32,401 bases of DNA from Candidatus Kuenenia stuttgartensis (GTDB lineage: Bacteria > Gemmatimonadota > Gemmatimonadetes > Gemmatimonadales > Gemmatimonadaceae), in NCBI GenBank assembly GCA_943330235.2, contig CALQGY020000036.1, forward strand, positions 1 to 32,401, read 5' to 3'. The translations under genes and the position numbers were made by a program. Within the stretch, counting starts at the first letter, position 1. The number at the start of each line of letters is the position of its first letter. Of this stretch, positions 16,206 through 24,603 are shown piece after piece. Below the pieces are notes generated by a model. The model searched no databases, was not told the DNA's origin, and was given only the letters and a program-made list of their open reading frames with translations.

Positions 16206-16234
16206 GGCCCTGCAAAGCATTCTCCGAAACTGTC

Positions 16235-17569
16235 ATGACCGATCGACTCGCCCTGCGTTCAATCTTTTGGACCGCGCTCGTTCTCTTCGCCGCTGTTGGC
16301 GGCCTGCTCTCCGTCGGCGCGGTCGCGCCGTTGTACGGCGAGCCGCTCTCCGGCGCTTCGAACCTCGTTCCTAGCAGTGTCGGCATCATGTCGACATTTC
16401 TACAGGCCGCGCCGCTGCTCTCCTTTGCCGCGTTCGCGATGGCCATGACCGGGCTGGTCCTGCTCAATCGCGAGATGACCCGACGCGGGACGGCGGTACT
16501 GGCCGCGACCGCTCAGGTGCGGCAGTTGCAGGAAGCCATGCATGCGAACGCCGATGGCATTTTTCTGCTGCGTGCCATCCGCGACGAGGCCGGGACGATC
16601 CATGACTTTGAGATCCGCGACGTCAATCCGAGCGGGGCCATGCTGCTGCGTCGTGAGGCGCGTCACCTGAGTGGCCGGCGGCTTGGCCGCGATCTGGTGT
16701 CCCCCATCAGCGGCGACATCGTCGCCCGCTACGTCGAGGCGATCAACGGCCGGACGGCCGTGGACGAAGAGATCCGCGTCAATCGTCGGCACTTCGCAGG
16801 CGGATGGATTCATCATCAGGTCGTGCCGACCGCCGAAGGCGTCGCCGTGACGATCAAGGACATTTCCACTCGGAAGCGCGAGGAGGTCCGCCTTCGTCGG
16901 GCATCGGATACGGACGTGCTCACCAGCCTGTCCAACCGTCGAGGATTCCTGACGCTCGCCGACCAGCAGCTGCGTATCGCGCGCCGCCAGGACAAGGACG
17001 CGGTGCTGTTCTACGTCGACCTCGATGATTTCAAGCCGCTCAACGACACGTACGGCCATGCGGAAGGCGATCGCGCCCTCGCCGCGGTTGCACGCGTGCT
17101 CCGACGCGCGGTCCGCGATTGCGATATCGTCGCCCGCATGGGCGGTGACGAATTCACCATCATGGCCCTCGATGCCGACCGCTCCGCCGCGCGCATCATG
17201 CAGAAGCGCATCGAAGAGCGCATCGCGCTGCTCAACGCGTCCGGCGAACTGGCGGCACCGATTTCACTGACCATCGGACACACCCGCGTGCGTCCCGCCG
17301 ACGAGGCGTCGCTGGCCGAACTGTTGGCCCGCGCCGATGCACTGCTCTGCGCCCGGAAGAAGCGCCGCCGCCTGACCGCCATGTCAAACCCGCGGGCGGC
17401 CACGCAGGCACCGTCTCGCAACGTCCGCAATCGCGCAGGAATGGCCGGCCCGTCCAGCCTGGTGGCCCCCGATGCGGCCGCCATCGCCCGCGTGACCGCG
17501 CTCGCGGCCGCCGCCCGGGTTCCCGGCGCACCGGCCGGTGCGCCCTATCAGCCTCGCCGCATGGCCTGA
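16235..17569 (+). CDS. Membrane diguanylate cyclase, PAS-GGDEF
   Basis: A 444-residue enzyme that would make cyclic di-GMP. Two membrane helices (about 8-30 and 58-78) bracket a short periplasmic loop; a coiled stretch and PAS-like domain (about 97-212) follow, then the GGDEF domain (about 222-375). The active site is intact: VDLDDFKPLND and MGGDEF (GGDEF 303-307). An RxxD inhibitory site (RDCD, 294-297) lies five residues before it, so product feedback is expected. No EAL domain is present. The tail of about 70 residues after ALLCARKKRRR is Ala/Pro-rich and probably disordered; its ALLCARKKRRR replaces the usual ALYxAKxxGR. A sigma-54 promoter and two leader hairpins lie upstream. The ATG has no clear Shine-Dalgarno. 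It converges with the kinase operon at a strong hairpin. Confidence 0.93.
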   Translation: MTDRLALRSIFWTALVLFAAVGGLLSVGAVAPLYGEPLSGASNLVPSSVGIMSTFLQAAPLLSFAAFAMAMTGLVLLNREMTRRGTAVLAATAQVRQLQEAMHANADGIFLLRAIRDEAGTIHDFEIRDVNPSGAMLLRREARHLSGRRLGRDLVSPISGDIVARYVEAINGRTAVDEEIRVNRRHFAGGWIHHQVVPTAEGVAVTIKDISTRKREEVRLRRASDTDVLTSLSNRRGFLTLADQQLRIARRQDKDAVLFYVDLDDFKPLNDTYGHAEGDRALAAVARVLRRAVRDCDIVARMGGDEFTIMALDADRSAARIMQKRIEERIALLNASGELAAPISLTIGHTRVRPADEASLAELLARADALLCARKKRRRLTAMSNPRAATQAPSRNVRNRAGMAGPSSLVAPDAAAIARVTALAAAARVPGAPAGAPYQPRRMA

Positions 17570-17575
17570 GGCGCT

Positions 17576-17608
17576 CGGTCGCCGCGCGCGCCACGTGCGC
17601 GGCGACCG
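17576..17608. terminator. Perfect 12-bp hairpin between convergent genes, likely bidirectional terminator
   Basis: CGGTCGCCGCGC (17576-17587) and its exact complement GCGCGGCGACCG (17597-17608) flank a 9-nt loop. It lies 6 bp after the diguanylate cyclase stop and 22 bp after the Ser/Thr kinase stop, so it can serve both strands. There is no T-tract on either side. Confidence 0.65.
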
Positions 17609-17630
17609 ATTCGACGTGGACGCCGCGTCG

Positions 17631-19388
17631 CTACGCGGAGTCGCCCGGCCCCTCAAGCATGCGCCGCCACCACGGACGTTCGTCCTCCGCGCGCCGGAGC
17701 GTCCGCACCACCTGACGCCATGCGGCGCGCATGTCCTCGGCATCGCTAAATCGATCGTCGATCGCCGGCGCGAGACCACGCCGCAGCCACTCGCTCAGTG
17801 ACTCGGCAAACCCTTCCTCCGACAGCCGCAGCGGCAGCGTATCCGCCAGCTGCTGCGCGAGAATATTCTCACTGGAGCCGTCGCCGAACGGCGGCCGGCC
17901 CGTCAGGACGAAGTACGCAATGCAGGCCAAGGCGTAACAGTCGGTGGCCGGCCCCTGCGCTTCGCCCAGCAGCTGCTCCGGTGCGGCGAACGACGGCGTG
18001 CCCGAGGTCCCCGCCGACCCGTCGCCCAACGCGTACGCAATGCCGAAGTCGCCGATACGCCAACGCCGGTAGCGATCGATCAGGATATTTTCGGGTTTGA
18101 GATCCCGGTGAATGATCCCGTTGGCATGCGCCGCCGTCAGCGCCTCGAGAATGTCGTCGATGTTACCGGCGATCTCCTCGAACGGACGCGGCCCACTGCG
18201 CGAGATGAGACTCGCGACCGAGCCGCCTTCGGCCAGCTCCATCGTGTACCAGACCACATCGCCACGGCTGTCGCTGTCGTAGATGGGCACGATGGACGGA
18301 TGCGCGAGTTGCGCCGCCAATCGCGCTTCACGTCGGAACCGCGCCACGGCGACATCGTCCATCGCGATGTGCGGATGCAACACCTTGATCGCGACCTCGC
18401 GCGCCAGCGACAGGTCGCGCGCACGCCACACGCTCCCGAACATCCCGCGACCAAGCGGCGACAGAATCTCGTAGTCATCGCCGGTGGCCCATCGCAGCCG
18501 TTCCTCGGGGGAATCCACCGTCGCGGGCAGTTCATCGCCCTCCGGGCCAATCAACACCGGGCGAACCGGCCCGTGTCGATCGAGATCACGCAGCATCGCG
18601 CCCACTGACGGGTAGCGGTCCGCCGGATGCACCGCGAGCCCCCGCTCAATGACCGACGTCAGCGACTGCGGACAATCGCCACGCAGCAGCCCCATCGGCG
18701 GGGCATCGCGCTCGGGGGGCGTCTCGCCGGTGAGCATCGTGAACAGCATGGCGGAGAGTTGCCACTGGTCAGACGCGGGCGTCGGCAGCCACTGTCCGTC
18801 GGTCCACTCCGGGGGCATGGCGACGAACCCGAAGTCGGGGTGCAGCCCCTCGGGGATCTGGTCCTTGGGGAGCACCCATTCCCACCCCAAGAGCCAGAGT
18901 CGCCCGCCTGGGGTCAGCCACACGGTGTTCGCAGAAATCGCGCCGTGCGCCGCGCCCGTATCGTGCAGGTACGCGAGGGTACTGCCCGCCTCGCGCAGCA
19001 CCTGCATCGCAAACGGCACGGCCTCGGGCCCGAGCCGCGACACGCGTGAGTGCACCGTCTCGCCGCTGATCCAGCGACGCAGATAGCCCGGTCCGCGACG
19101 GCTCTCCTGATACGAGGCCCAGTAGTGGTACGTCGTCGGAATGGACGGATGATTGCGATGCGCCAGCGAGCGGGCCTCACGCTTCAGCCATTCGTCATGC
19201 GCGGGGTCGGGCGCGCTCACCAGAGACAGCGAGCGACCCAGCGCATCCACGACTTCCTGATAATGCCGGTGCTCTCGGAGCAACGCTTCGTGCCCCCAGG
19301 ACCACCCAGGTGGCAGCGTCCACGACTCCAGATGTGGCGGCGGCGACGTCGTGTCTCGATGCACGGCGCTGAAAGAATCCGAGGACAT
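17631..19388 (-). CDS. Ser/Thr protein kinase with N-terminal pseudokinase domain
   Basis: A 585-residue soluble protein with two kinase folds. The C-terminal one (about 305-570) is a complete Hanks-type kinase: glycine loop LGRGMFGSVW, Lys335 in VAIKVLH, HRDLKPEN (catalytic Asp429), DFG in IGDFGIAY and an APE-like FAAPEQ. The N-terminal fold (about 30-280) follows the same plan but has lost its motifs: the HRD position reads HGA (AAHGAISANTVWL) and DFG is replaced by LGW (WLLGWEWV), so it should be a pseudokinase that binds or regulates. No membrane segment or PASTA repeat is seen. It starts two bases after the stop of the histidine kinase gene (ATG 19388; a TTG at 19394 would overlap that stop by 4 bp), so the two are translationally coupled. 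Substrates are unknown. Confidence 0.9.
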   Translation of the reverse strand: MSSDSFSAVHRDTTSPPPHLESWTLPPGWSWGHEALLREHRHYQEVVDALGRSLSLVSAPDPAHDEWLKREARSLAHRNHPSIPTTYHYWASYQESRRGPGYLRRWISGETVHSRVSRLGPEAVPFAMQVLREAGSTLAYLHDTGAAHGAISANTVWLTPGGRLWLLGWEWVLPKDQIPEGLHPDFGFVAMPPEWTDGQWLPTPASDQWQLSAMLFTMLTGETPPERDAPPMGLLRGDCPQSLTSVIERGLAVHPADRYPSVGAMLRDLDRHGPVRPVLIGPEGDELPATVDSPEERLRWATGDDYEILSPLGRGMFGSVWRARDLSLAREVAIKVLHPHIAMDDVAVARFRREARLAAQLAHPSIVPIYDSDSRGDVVWYTMELAEGGSVASLISRSGPRPFEEIAGNIDDILEALTAAHANGIIHRDLKPENILIDRYRRWRIGDFGIAYALGDGSAGTSGTPSFAAPEQLLGEAQGPATDCYALACIAYFVLTGRPPFGDGSSENILAQQLADTLPLRLSEEGFAESLSEWLRRGLAPAIDDRFSDAEDMRAAWRQVVRTLRRAEDERPWWRRMLEGPGDSA

Positions 19389-19390
19389 GC

Positions 19391-22300
19391 TCAATTGTAA
19401 CCGCTCAGCAGCACGACATGGACCACGGTCCCCGTTTCCGGCGCACTCTCAAGCGTGATGCGTCCGCCCCAGCCTTCCACCAAGCGACGGGTAATCGCGA
19501 GGCCGAGGCCGCTGCCGCTCGTGCGGGTGGAAAAGTGCGGTTCGAAGACGTGGGGCATAACGTCGGGGGCGATCCCGTGTCCGTCATCCCGCACGGCGAT
19601 GTGCACCTCACCCGCCTCGCTCCGCACGGACACGGCCACGCGCCGCGCCGCGGCCAGCCGCGCATTCTCCAGCACGTTCAGCATCACTTCCTTCAACTCG
19701 TCCCGCTGGCCGAGCGCGAGCATCGGCACACCGTCCACAGCCGGCTCCAAGACCCAGGTGACACCGCTGTCACCCAGACGCTCGAGCGCGAGGACATCAC
19801 GCACCACCGCGAGCGCATCAATCGGCACCGCCGGCGGACGCTCGTCCGGTGCCGTGCCGTACCGACTGAACGCCCGCGCGATTTCGTCGAGATGATCGAT
19901 CTCGGCCAGCACGCGCGTAACATTGGTATCGAGAATCGTCCCGAAATCGCTCCGCCCATCGCGATACGCGCGACGCAGATGCTGGACCCCCAAGCGAATG
20001 GGCGTGAGCGGGTTCTTGATTTCGTGCGCGACCTGTCGGGCCATTTCGCCCCACGCGAGCACACGCTGCGCGGAGGCCAGTTCCGTCACGTCGTCCAGCG
20101 TCAGGACGGCGCCACTCGGCAGACGCGTGAGGCGTCCCCGCAGTTGGCGGCCCGCCACGACGTGGTCGAACGCCTCCTCGTCACCGTCGGCCGCAAGAAA
20201 GGCCGCGCATCGCGCCGCCACCGGCGCCAGCGTCTCGGGAAACGACGACAACGAGGCGCCCGCCGTGCGCAGCGGCACGCCCAGCAACTGTTCGGCGCGG
20301 GGATTGGCCACCAGGATCTCGCCGTTGACTCGCAACGCCAGCACGCCGCTGGCCACATGCTGCAGCACCGCGGAGGTGCGCCGCTGCGCCGCCTCGAGAG
20401 CGGCTCGACTGACCGACAAATCTTCGGCCATCCGCCCGAAGGCCCGGTACACCGGCGCGAACTCCGAGGCCGGCGCGCTACCCAGCGACGGTGCGGTGCC
20501 CCCAGCCGCGATCGTCAGCGCGGCCTCGCGGAGCGCGCCCACCGGGCGAGCCAGCGAACGCGCCGCGATACCACTCGACCACACCGCCGCCAACGCCCCC
20601 AGCGCCGCCGTGAACAGCAGCAGCACGCCAAGATCCTCGCGCCGGACATCGAGGGCGAACTCGTCCCCCCGTGCCGGCGTCACGACCACCAGATTGCCGA
20701 CACCCGCTACGCGACGAAAGCCAACGAGCGCCTGCGCAAGTCCCACCGGAATGCGCCGCGTGGTGAAGACATCATCCGTGCCGAAGTCCTGATCATCGAG
20801 CGTCACCGGCAGCAGGCGCCCCAGCGGCGCCAAGGCCGTCAGGAGCGTATCGCTCGCCGCCTCCAGCTGTCCCGACCGATACAGAAACAACGGCGAACCG
20901 ACGCTCGCGGCGGTCGCACTCAGATCGCGGCGCACCACATCACCGGCCGCGGTGCGGAGCGCCTCCCGCACCAGCAGTTCGCGCGCGGCACGATCATCAT
21001 CCTGCAACCGATACCACGACCAGCCGGCAAACAGCGTGGCCGGCGCCACGAAGAACGCCACTAACGCGGCGCTCAGCCGCACGCGATACGAGCGCCAGAG
21101 ACGCGCTCGGCGCACGCCGAACCAGCGCCCGAATGCGCCGTCCGCCATCGCGCTCGCCCCCCAGAGCAGCAGCACCACGACCACGTCCAGCATGACCAGC
21201 AGCGCCCCCCGCGGCAGGAGCGCATCCAGTCCACGCAACTCCACCTCCACGTGAACCGCCCGCACATCCGCACCGCCGCGCGCCACGCCGTCACCATGCA
21301 TGGCGTTTCCGCGACGGCGCCATTCCAGCGGACGCGCCGTCCGCTGGCCGTCACCGGCGGCCGCCAAGGTCAGTCGATACGGCGGCTCGCGCCCCCGGGC
21401 CCCCGCCAGCCCCGTGAACTCGGCGAACGGATCCGTCGGCAGCAGGCGTGTCCGCGGCGGCACCGCGACCGTGACCACCGTGCCATCGGCGGCAGGGATC
21501 GCCGCGACGAGCACCGTGGTCGCCCCGTCGTCCACGGCGCGGATCTCGATCCGCGCGCTCTCGCGCGCCATCGCCGCGATGACCGCTTGCGCGCCGATCG
21601 TGTCCGGCACGGGGGCCAGACGCAGGTCGAACTCCGGCACCACGGTGGACGACGCATCCCAGCGCGCGAGGCGCGCCGGATAGCCCGCCTGCGCGAGTTC
21701 GCTCGCCGCGTACTGACGCAGCAGTCCCTCACTGCTCACCACCCCGCGCGCGTTCGGCACCAGCGTGACGGCGAACCGTTCCAGCAGCTGCAACGCATTG
21801 TCATCAATGGCCGACAGGAGCGTGAGATCTTGTTCCGCCAGATCCATGCGGGCTCGCACGGTCGCGCCCCACGTCAACGTGACCGCGCCCGCCCCCGCGA
21901 TCAGCGCCGCGCCGGTAACCAGCGCCACCCCACGTCGCGTCAACGCGAGCGCCGCGATCGCCACCACCCACAGCACCGGGTACCACTCCGGCCATTCGCC
22001 CGGCGCGCGCCAGAGGACTGGCGCAAGGACGGCGGCCACGATCGCCAACGCGGGTGCGGTGATGGGCGGCAAGCCGCGCAGATTCCCGAGCACCGTTCTC
22101 CCGACGGCGGCGCCGGCGTGCAACACGGACGCCCCCGCGAGCGCGAGCGCGAGTTGCCACGCAATCCAGAGCGTCGGACTCACCCCGTTGGGTGGCAGCG
22201 CGATGCCCCGCGCCAGATCGCGCAGGACGAACGGGCCGAGGGTGGCGGCCACCAGCACCAACCCACTCGCGAGCACGCGCGAGCTGGCCATCCGCACTAC

Positions 22301-23557
22301 ACGACCGCTGCGTAGCGTCAGGAAGATCAGCGCGAGCCCCAGCGCCGTCGTCAGGAGCAGCGCCGCGACGTTGGCGGTCAGCGGACCCGCCATGGGCGCG
22401 AAATAGCTGGACGCATCAAACAACGGCGAGACGTTAGAGAGCGCGCTCAGCGGCGCCACGGCAATCGCCAACAGCAACACCGCCGCCACCCCCACCCGCT
22501 GCACCGTACGGGCCGGCCGCCGCCAGCTCGCCACCAGCACCAGCAAGACCGCCAGCGCCAGCGGTACCGCCGTGCGCGCCCGTGCGCGCTGCAGCAGGGC
22601 CAGCTGCGTCTCGCCCTCACTGCGGGCCAGAGCCCGCACACGGGCGAGACGTCGCGTCCCCACGGGCACGACGAGCACCGTCGTTCCCGCCTCCACGCGC
22701 GACGAATCGGGCGACTCAACGATCGTACGCGCCGCTGCCTCGCGATCGGCGCGATTCTCCGTGAGCGCCCGGGCAAACCGGTCGGCCGGTGGAATGGCCG
22801 AGACCAGCGCGACGGTCACCACCTGGTACGCGCCATCGTCGGACACCGCCCGCGCCACCAGCGACGAATAGAACGCCTCGTCCACCAAGCGAATACCAAC
22901 CGGCCCACTGGCGGACACCGTGGTGCGCGATTGACCGGCACGCGCCACCAACGTCTCGCCGCGGAAGACCAAAATCGCGGACTCCACCTGGCTGTTAAGC
23001 GGCGGCGCCAAGCGGGCCGCCGAACTCGTCGCCGCCCTCGTCGAGGACGTGGCCGACGACGTGGCCGACGACGTGGCCGACGACGTAGTCGACGGCGTGG
23101 CTGACGACCTGGTCGAAGAGGCCAATCCCGCCAGCCACGACGAGTCCGCCGCCACGCGCGCCGCCTCCTCCGTCAGTTGCGTCGCGACATCCGACACGAT
23201 CGCGGCCACACGCGTCGCGCGATCCTCTCGCTCGCGCGCCGACCACGCTCCCCAATCGCTCGCAGCGTTGCGCAAGGTGATCGTGTCCACGACCCCCAAA
23301 CTGAGCGCCATGACGAGGAGGACGACGGCCCCCGTCGCCCAGATGCGCGGTCGTCGCATGCCCAAGGTCTGCCGCCCTGCGGCCAGCGTCCCGCCCGCCG
23401 CCACCACCAGCGAGAGCCATCCAGGGCTCCGTTGCCACGCCGCCAGCGCCAGGACGGCGAGCGACGCGCTCAGCACCCAGCCCCACGGCCAGCGCTCGAC
23501 GCGATCGACGCGTTCGTTCTTCGGGGACAGCTCGGCGCGGATTCCGGTAGCGTTCAT
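19391..23557 (-). CDS. Very large NtrY-like membrane sensor histidine kinase
   Basis: A 1388-residue sensor kinase, about twice the length of classical NtrY. The N-terminal half is membrane-rich, with a first helix pair, a periplasmic stretch (about 100-300), a bundle of seven or eight helices (about 330-560) and another extracytoplasmic domain. The C-terminal half is NtrY-like: helix pair with periplasmic region, HAMP (about 1000-1050), PAS (about 1065-1150) and a kinase core with the H-box QVAHEIKNPLTPIRL (His about 1178), N-box NVLENARLA, G1 DDGHGI, F-box FEPHFST and G2 GSGLGLAI. All catalytic motifs are intact. NtrY kinases usually phosphorylate NtrX, a sigma-54 activator; no response regulator is in the window. 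A Ser/Thr-rich tandem repeat lies near residue 150. It is the first gene of an operon with the Ser/Thr kinase. Confidence 0.92.
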   Translation of the reverse strand: MNATGIRAELSPKNERVDRVERWPWGWVLSASLAVLALAAWQRSPGWLSLVVAAGGTLAAGRQTLGMRRPRIWATGAVVLLVMALSLGVVDTITLRNAASDWGAWSAREREDRATRVAAIVSDVATQLTEEAARVAADSSWLAGLASSTRSSATPSTTSSATSSATSSATSSTRAATSSAARLAPPLNSQVESAILVFRGETLVARAGQSRTTVSASGPVGIRLVDEAFYSSLVARAVSDDGAYQVVTVALVSAIPPADRFARALTENRADREAAARTIVESPDSSRVEAGTTVLVVPVGTRRLARVRALARSEGETQLALLQRARARTAVPLALAVLLVLVASWRRPARTVQRVGVAAVLLLAIAVAPLSALSNVSPLFDASSYFAPMAGPLTANVAALLLTTALGLALIFLTLRSGRVVRMASSRVLASGLVLVAATLGPFVLRDLARGIALPPNGVSPTLWIAWQLALALAGASVLHAGAAVGRTVLGNLRGLPPITAPALAIVAAVLAPVLWRAPGEWPEWYPVLWVVAIAALALTRRGVALVTGAALIAGAGAVTLTWGATVRARMDLAEQDLTLLSAIDDNALQLLERFAVTLVPNARGVVSSEGLLRQYAASELAQAGYPARLARWDASSTVVPEFDLRLAPVPDTIGAQAVIAAMARESARIEIRAVDDGATTVLVAAIPAADGTVVTVAVPPRTRLLPTDPFAEFTGLAGARGREPPYRLTLAAAGDGQRTARPLEWRRRGNAMHGDGVARGGADVRAVHVEVELRGLDALLPRGALLVMLDVVVVLLLWGASAMADGAFGRWFGVRRARLWRSYRVRLSAALVAFFVAPATLFAGWSWYRLQDDDRAARELLVREALRTAAGDVVRRDLSATAASVGSPLFLYRSGQLEAASDTLLTALAPLGRLLPVTLDDQDFGTDDVFTTRRIPVGLAQALVGFRRVAGVGNLVVVTPARGDEFALDVRREDLGVLLLFTAALGALAAVWSSGIAARSLARPVGALREAALTIAAGGTAPSLGSAPASEFAPVYRAFGRMAEDLSVSRAALEAAQRRTSAVLQHVASGVLALRVNGEILVANPRAEQLLGVPLRTAGASLSSFPETLAPVAARCAAFLAADGDEEAFDHVVAGRQLRGRLTRLPSGAVLTLDDVTELASAQRVLAWGEMARQVAHEIKNPLTPIRLGVQHLRRAYRDGRSDFGTILDTNVTRVLAEIDHLDEIARAFSRYGTAPDERPPAVPIDALAVVRDVLALERLGDSGVTWVLEPAVDGVPMLALGQRDELKEVMLNVLENARLAAARRVAVSVRSEAGEVHIAVRDDGHGIAPDVMPHVFEPHFSTRTSGSGLGLAITRRLVEGWGGRITLESAPETGTVVHVVLLSGYN
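23037..23120 (-). repeat. Degenerate 12-bp tandem array in the histidine kinase gene
   Basis: GTGGCCGACGAC is present exactly three times (23049-23084) and in decayed form before and after (seven units, 23037-23120). On the coding strand it encodes SSAT-type repeats in a Ser/Thr-rich extracytoplasmic linker. Units are multiples of three, so copy-number change would not shift the frame. Confidence 0.85.
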
Positions 23558-23626
23558 TGCCCCCAGAATACCCCGCGACTCGGCCGAAGGCGAAGGGTGC
23601 GCCCCTGTTCGATTACCTTTATTTGA

Positions 23627-24424
23627 ATGTTCTTTCTCTGCCTCCTGCTCCCGTCATGGTGGACGTCGCTCTTGGCGCCCCTCGGCGCCCCCTCTGCCGC
23701 GCCAGCAAGAGCGACCGCGAAAGCAACCGCTTTCGCGCCCGCTTTCGCGTCTGAAACGGCGAGGCGGTCGGCCGAGGTGGTGCAGCGCCTTGAGCGATTG
23801 GACGACGGCAGCTTCTCGCTGTTCGTGTACGGGCAGCGCGTCGGCCGCGAGCAGTTCTCCATGCAGCGCGTGACCGCTGCGGACGGCGTCGCCTTGGAGC
23901 TGCGCGCGGAATCGGCGGAGGGGGATCAACGGGCGGCCGTGACCCTCGAAACCGATTCGGCCGGCACACCGGTGCGCTACGCCGTGGAGGAACGCACGGG
24001 CGCGCTGGTAACACGGCGCTTGGGCGGCCAGCGCGTCCGCGGGCGGTTCGCAACCTTAGCACGCAGCACCACCGGCGAAGCCGCCCGTGAGTTCCTGCTC
24101 GTGCCTGACGCCATCGTGCTGGAAGACCGCGGCGTGCTGCAGTATGCACTCGTGGTCCGACATCGGACCGTCGCCGTCGGCGACTCTGTCCGCATTCCCG
24201 TGCTGACCCCCATCGCCAATCGCCAGGGGACCGTCTGGTTGGTTCGGGAAGCCACGAATGACACGGTCTCCATTGCCGGCTCGCGTCGCCCCGCCACCCG
24301 CTCGCGTCTCGTCACGCAATCCGGTGAGATCCGCCTCATCTGGTCCGACGCCGACGGTCGCCTGCTCCGCGTTGTCATCCCGTCGCGCGGCTTCGAAGCG
24401 CTCCGTGACGATATCCCCCGATGA
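23627..24424 (+). CDS. Exported protein of unknown function
   Basis: A 265-residue protein that I do not recognise with certainty. The first 25 residues form a hydrophobic signal (MFFLCLLLPSWWTSLL), followed by an Ala-rich linker and a mature part rich in beta-strand patterns, for example SFSLFVYGQRVGREQFSM, VTLETDSAGTPVRYAVEE and LIWSDADGRLLRVVIPSRG. The last phrase and the opening resemble the DUF3108/DUF6134-like envelope proteins that begin with a strand-rich barrel, but this is only a resemblance. Its stop overlaps an ATG (24421) in frame with the TolC-like gene; it may therefore precede the export operon in one transcript. Divergent from the histidine kinase by 69 bp, in which no clear promoter is visible. 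It lacks cysteines after the signal. Confidence 0.75.
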   Translation: MFFLCLLLPSWWTSLLAPLGAPSAAPARATAKATAFAPAFASETARRSAEVVQRLERLDDGSFSLFVYGQRVGREQFSMQRVTAADGVALELRAESAEGDQRAAVTLETDSAGTPVRYAVEERTGALVTRRLGGQRVRGRFATLARSTTGEAAREFLLVPDAIVLEDRGVLQYALVVRHRTVAVGDSVRIPVLTPIANRQGTVWLVREATNDTVSIAGSRRPATRSRLVTQSGEIRLIWSDADGRLLRVVIPSRGFEALRDDIPR

Positions 24425-24448
24425 CCACAATCAGCGATATTGTCCGTT

Positions 24449-24583
24449 GCCCCACGGGGGCGCCTGACGGAACTGGCCACGCCAGCCCGTCGTTCGGCAG
24501 CCCTGTTACCCGTGCGGTGTTCGATGATGCGGTGTTCGATGAAACTGTACTAACGCGGGGCCCGTACGGCCCCCATTCGATGA
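24449..24583 (+). promoter_or_regulatory. Leader of the TolC-like operon: hairpin, tandem 15-bp repeat and palindrome
   Basis: Between the exported protein and the TolC-like start lie: GCCCC-ACG-GGGGC (24449-24461); an exact 15-bp tandem repeat TGCGGTGTTCGATGA (24513-24527, 24528-24542), with its TTCGATGA part found again at 24576-24583; and a GGGGCC-N5-GGCCCC inverted repeat (24557-24573). Such a cluster suits an operator or attenuator for the export operon. The repeat length is a multiple of three and the frame from 24421 is open, so a coding explanation is not excluded. Confidence 0.4.
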
Positions 24584-24603
24584 CCTTCCCTCGCCCCGTT
24601 CTT

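Larger units (their letters stand above)
15910..16234. other. 325-bp intergenic region between actP and the diguanylate cyclase gene
   Basis: The only gap over 300 bp. In order it contains a CGGACG/CGTCCG hairpin (15959-15977), a bulged GCAGGC/GCCTGC hairpin (15982-16010), an AT-rich inverted repeat (16041-16080), a sigma-54 promoter (16122-16138) and a leader with two perfect hairpins (16151-16205). A 75-codon open frame (15916-16143) shows no protein-like features and is not called. The region is more AT-rich around 16041-16110 than its surroundings. Confidence 0.75.

Noticed and set aside
16139..16234. GEMM-type c-di-GMP riboswitch before the GGDEF gene
   Set aside because: The leader is too short after the predicted start, and the conserved receptor-helix sequences are not found.
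19386..19394. TTG at 19394 as start of the Ser/Thr kinase
   Set aside because: It overlaps the upstream stop as TTGA and remains possible, but the ATG two codons later is equally well placed and more usual.
23037..23120. CRISPR-like repeat array
   Set aside because: Repeats are 12 bp, contiguous without spacers, and in frame within a coding region.
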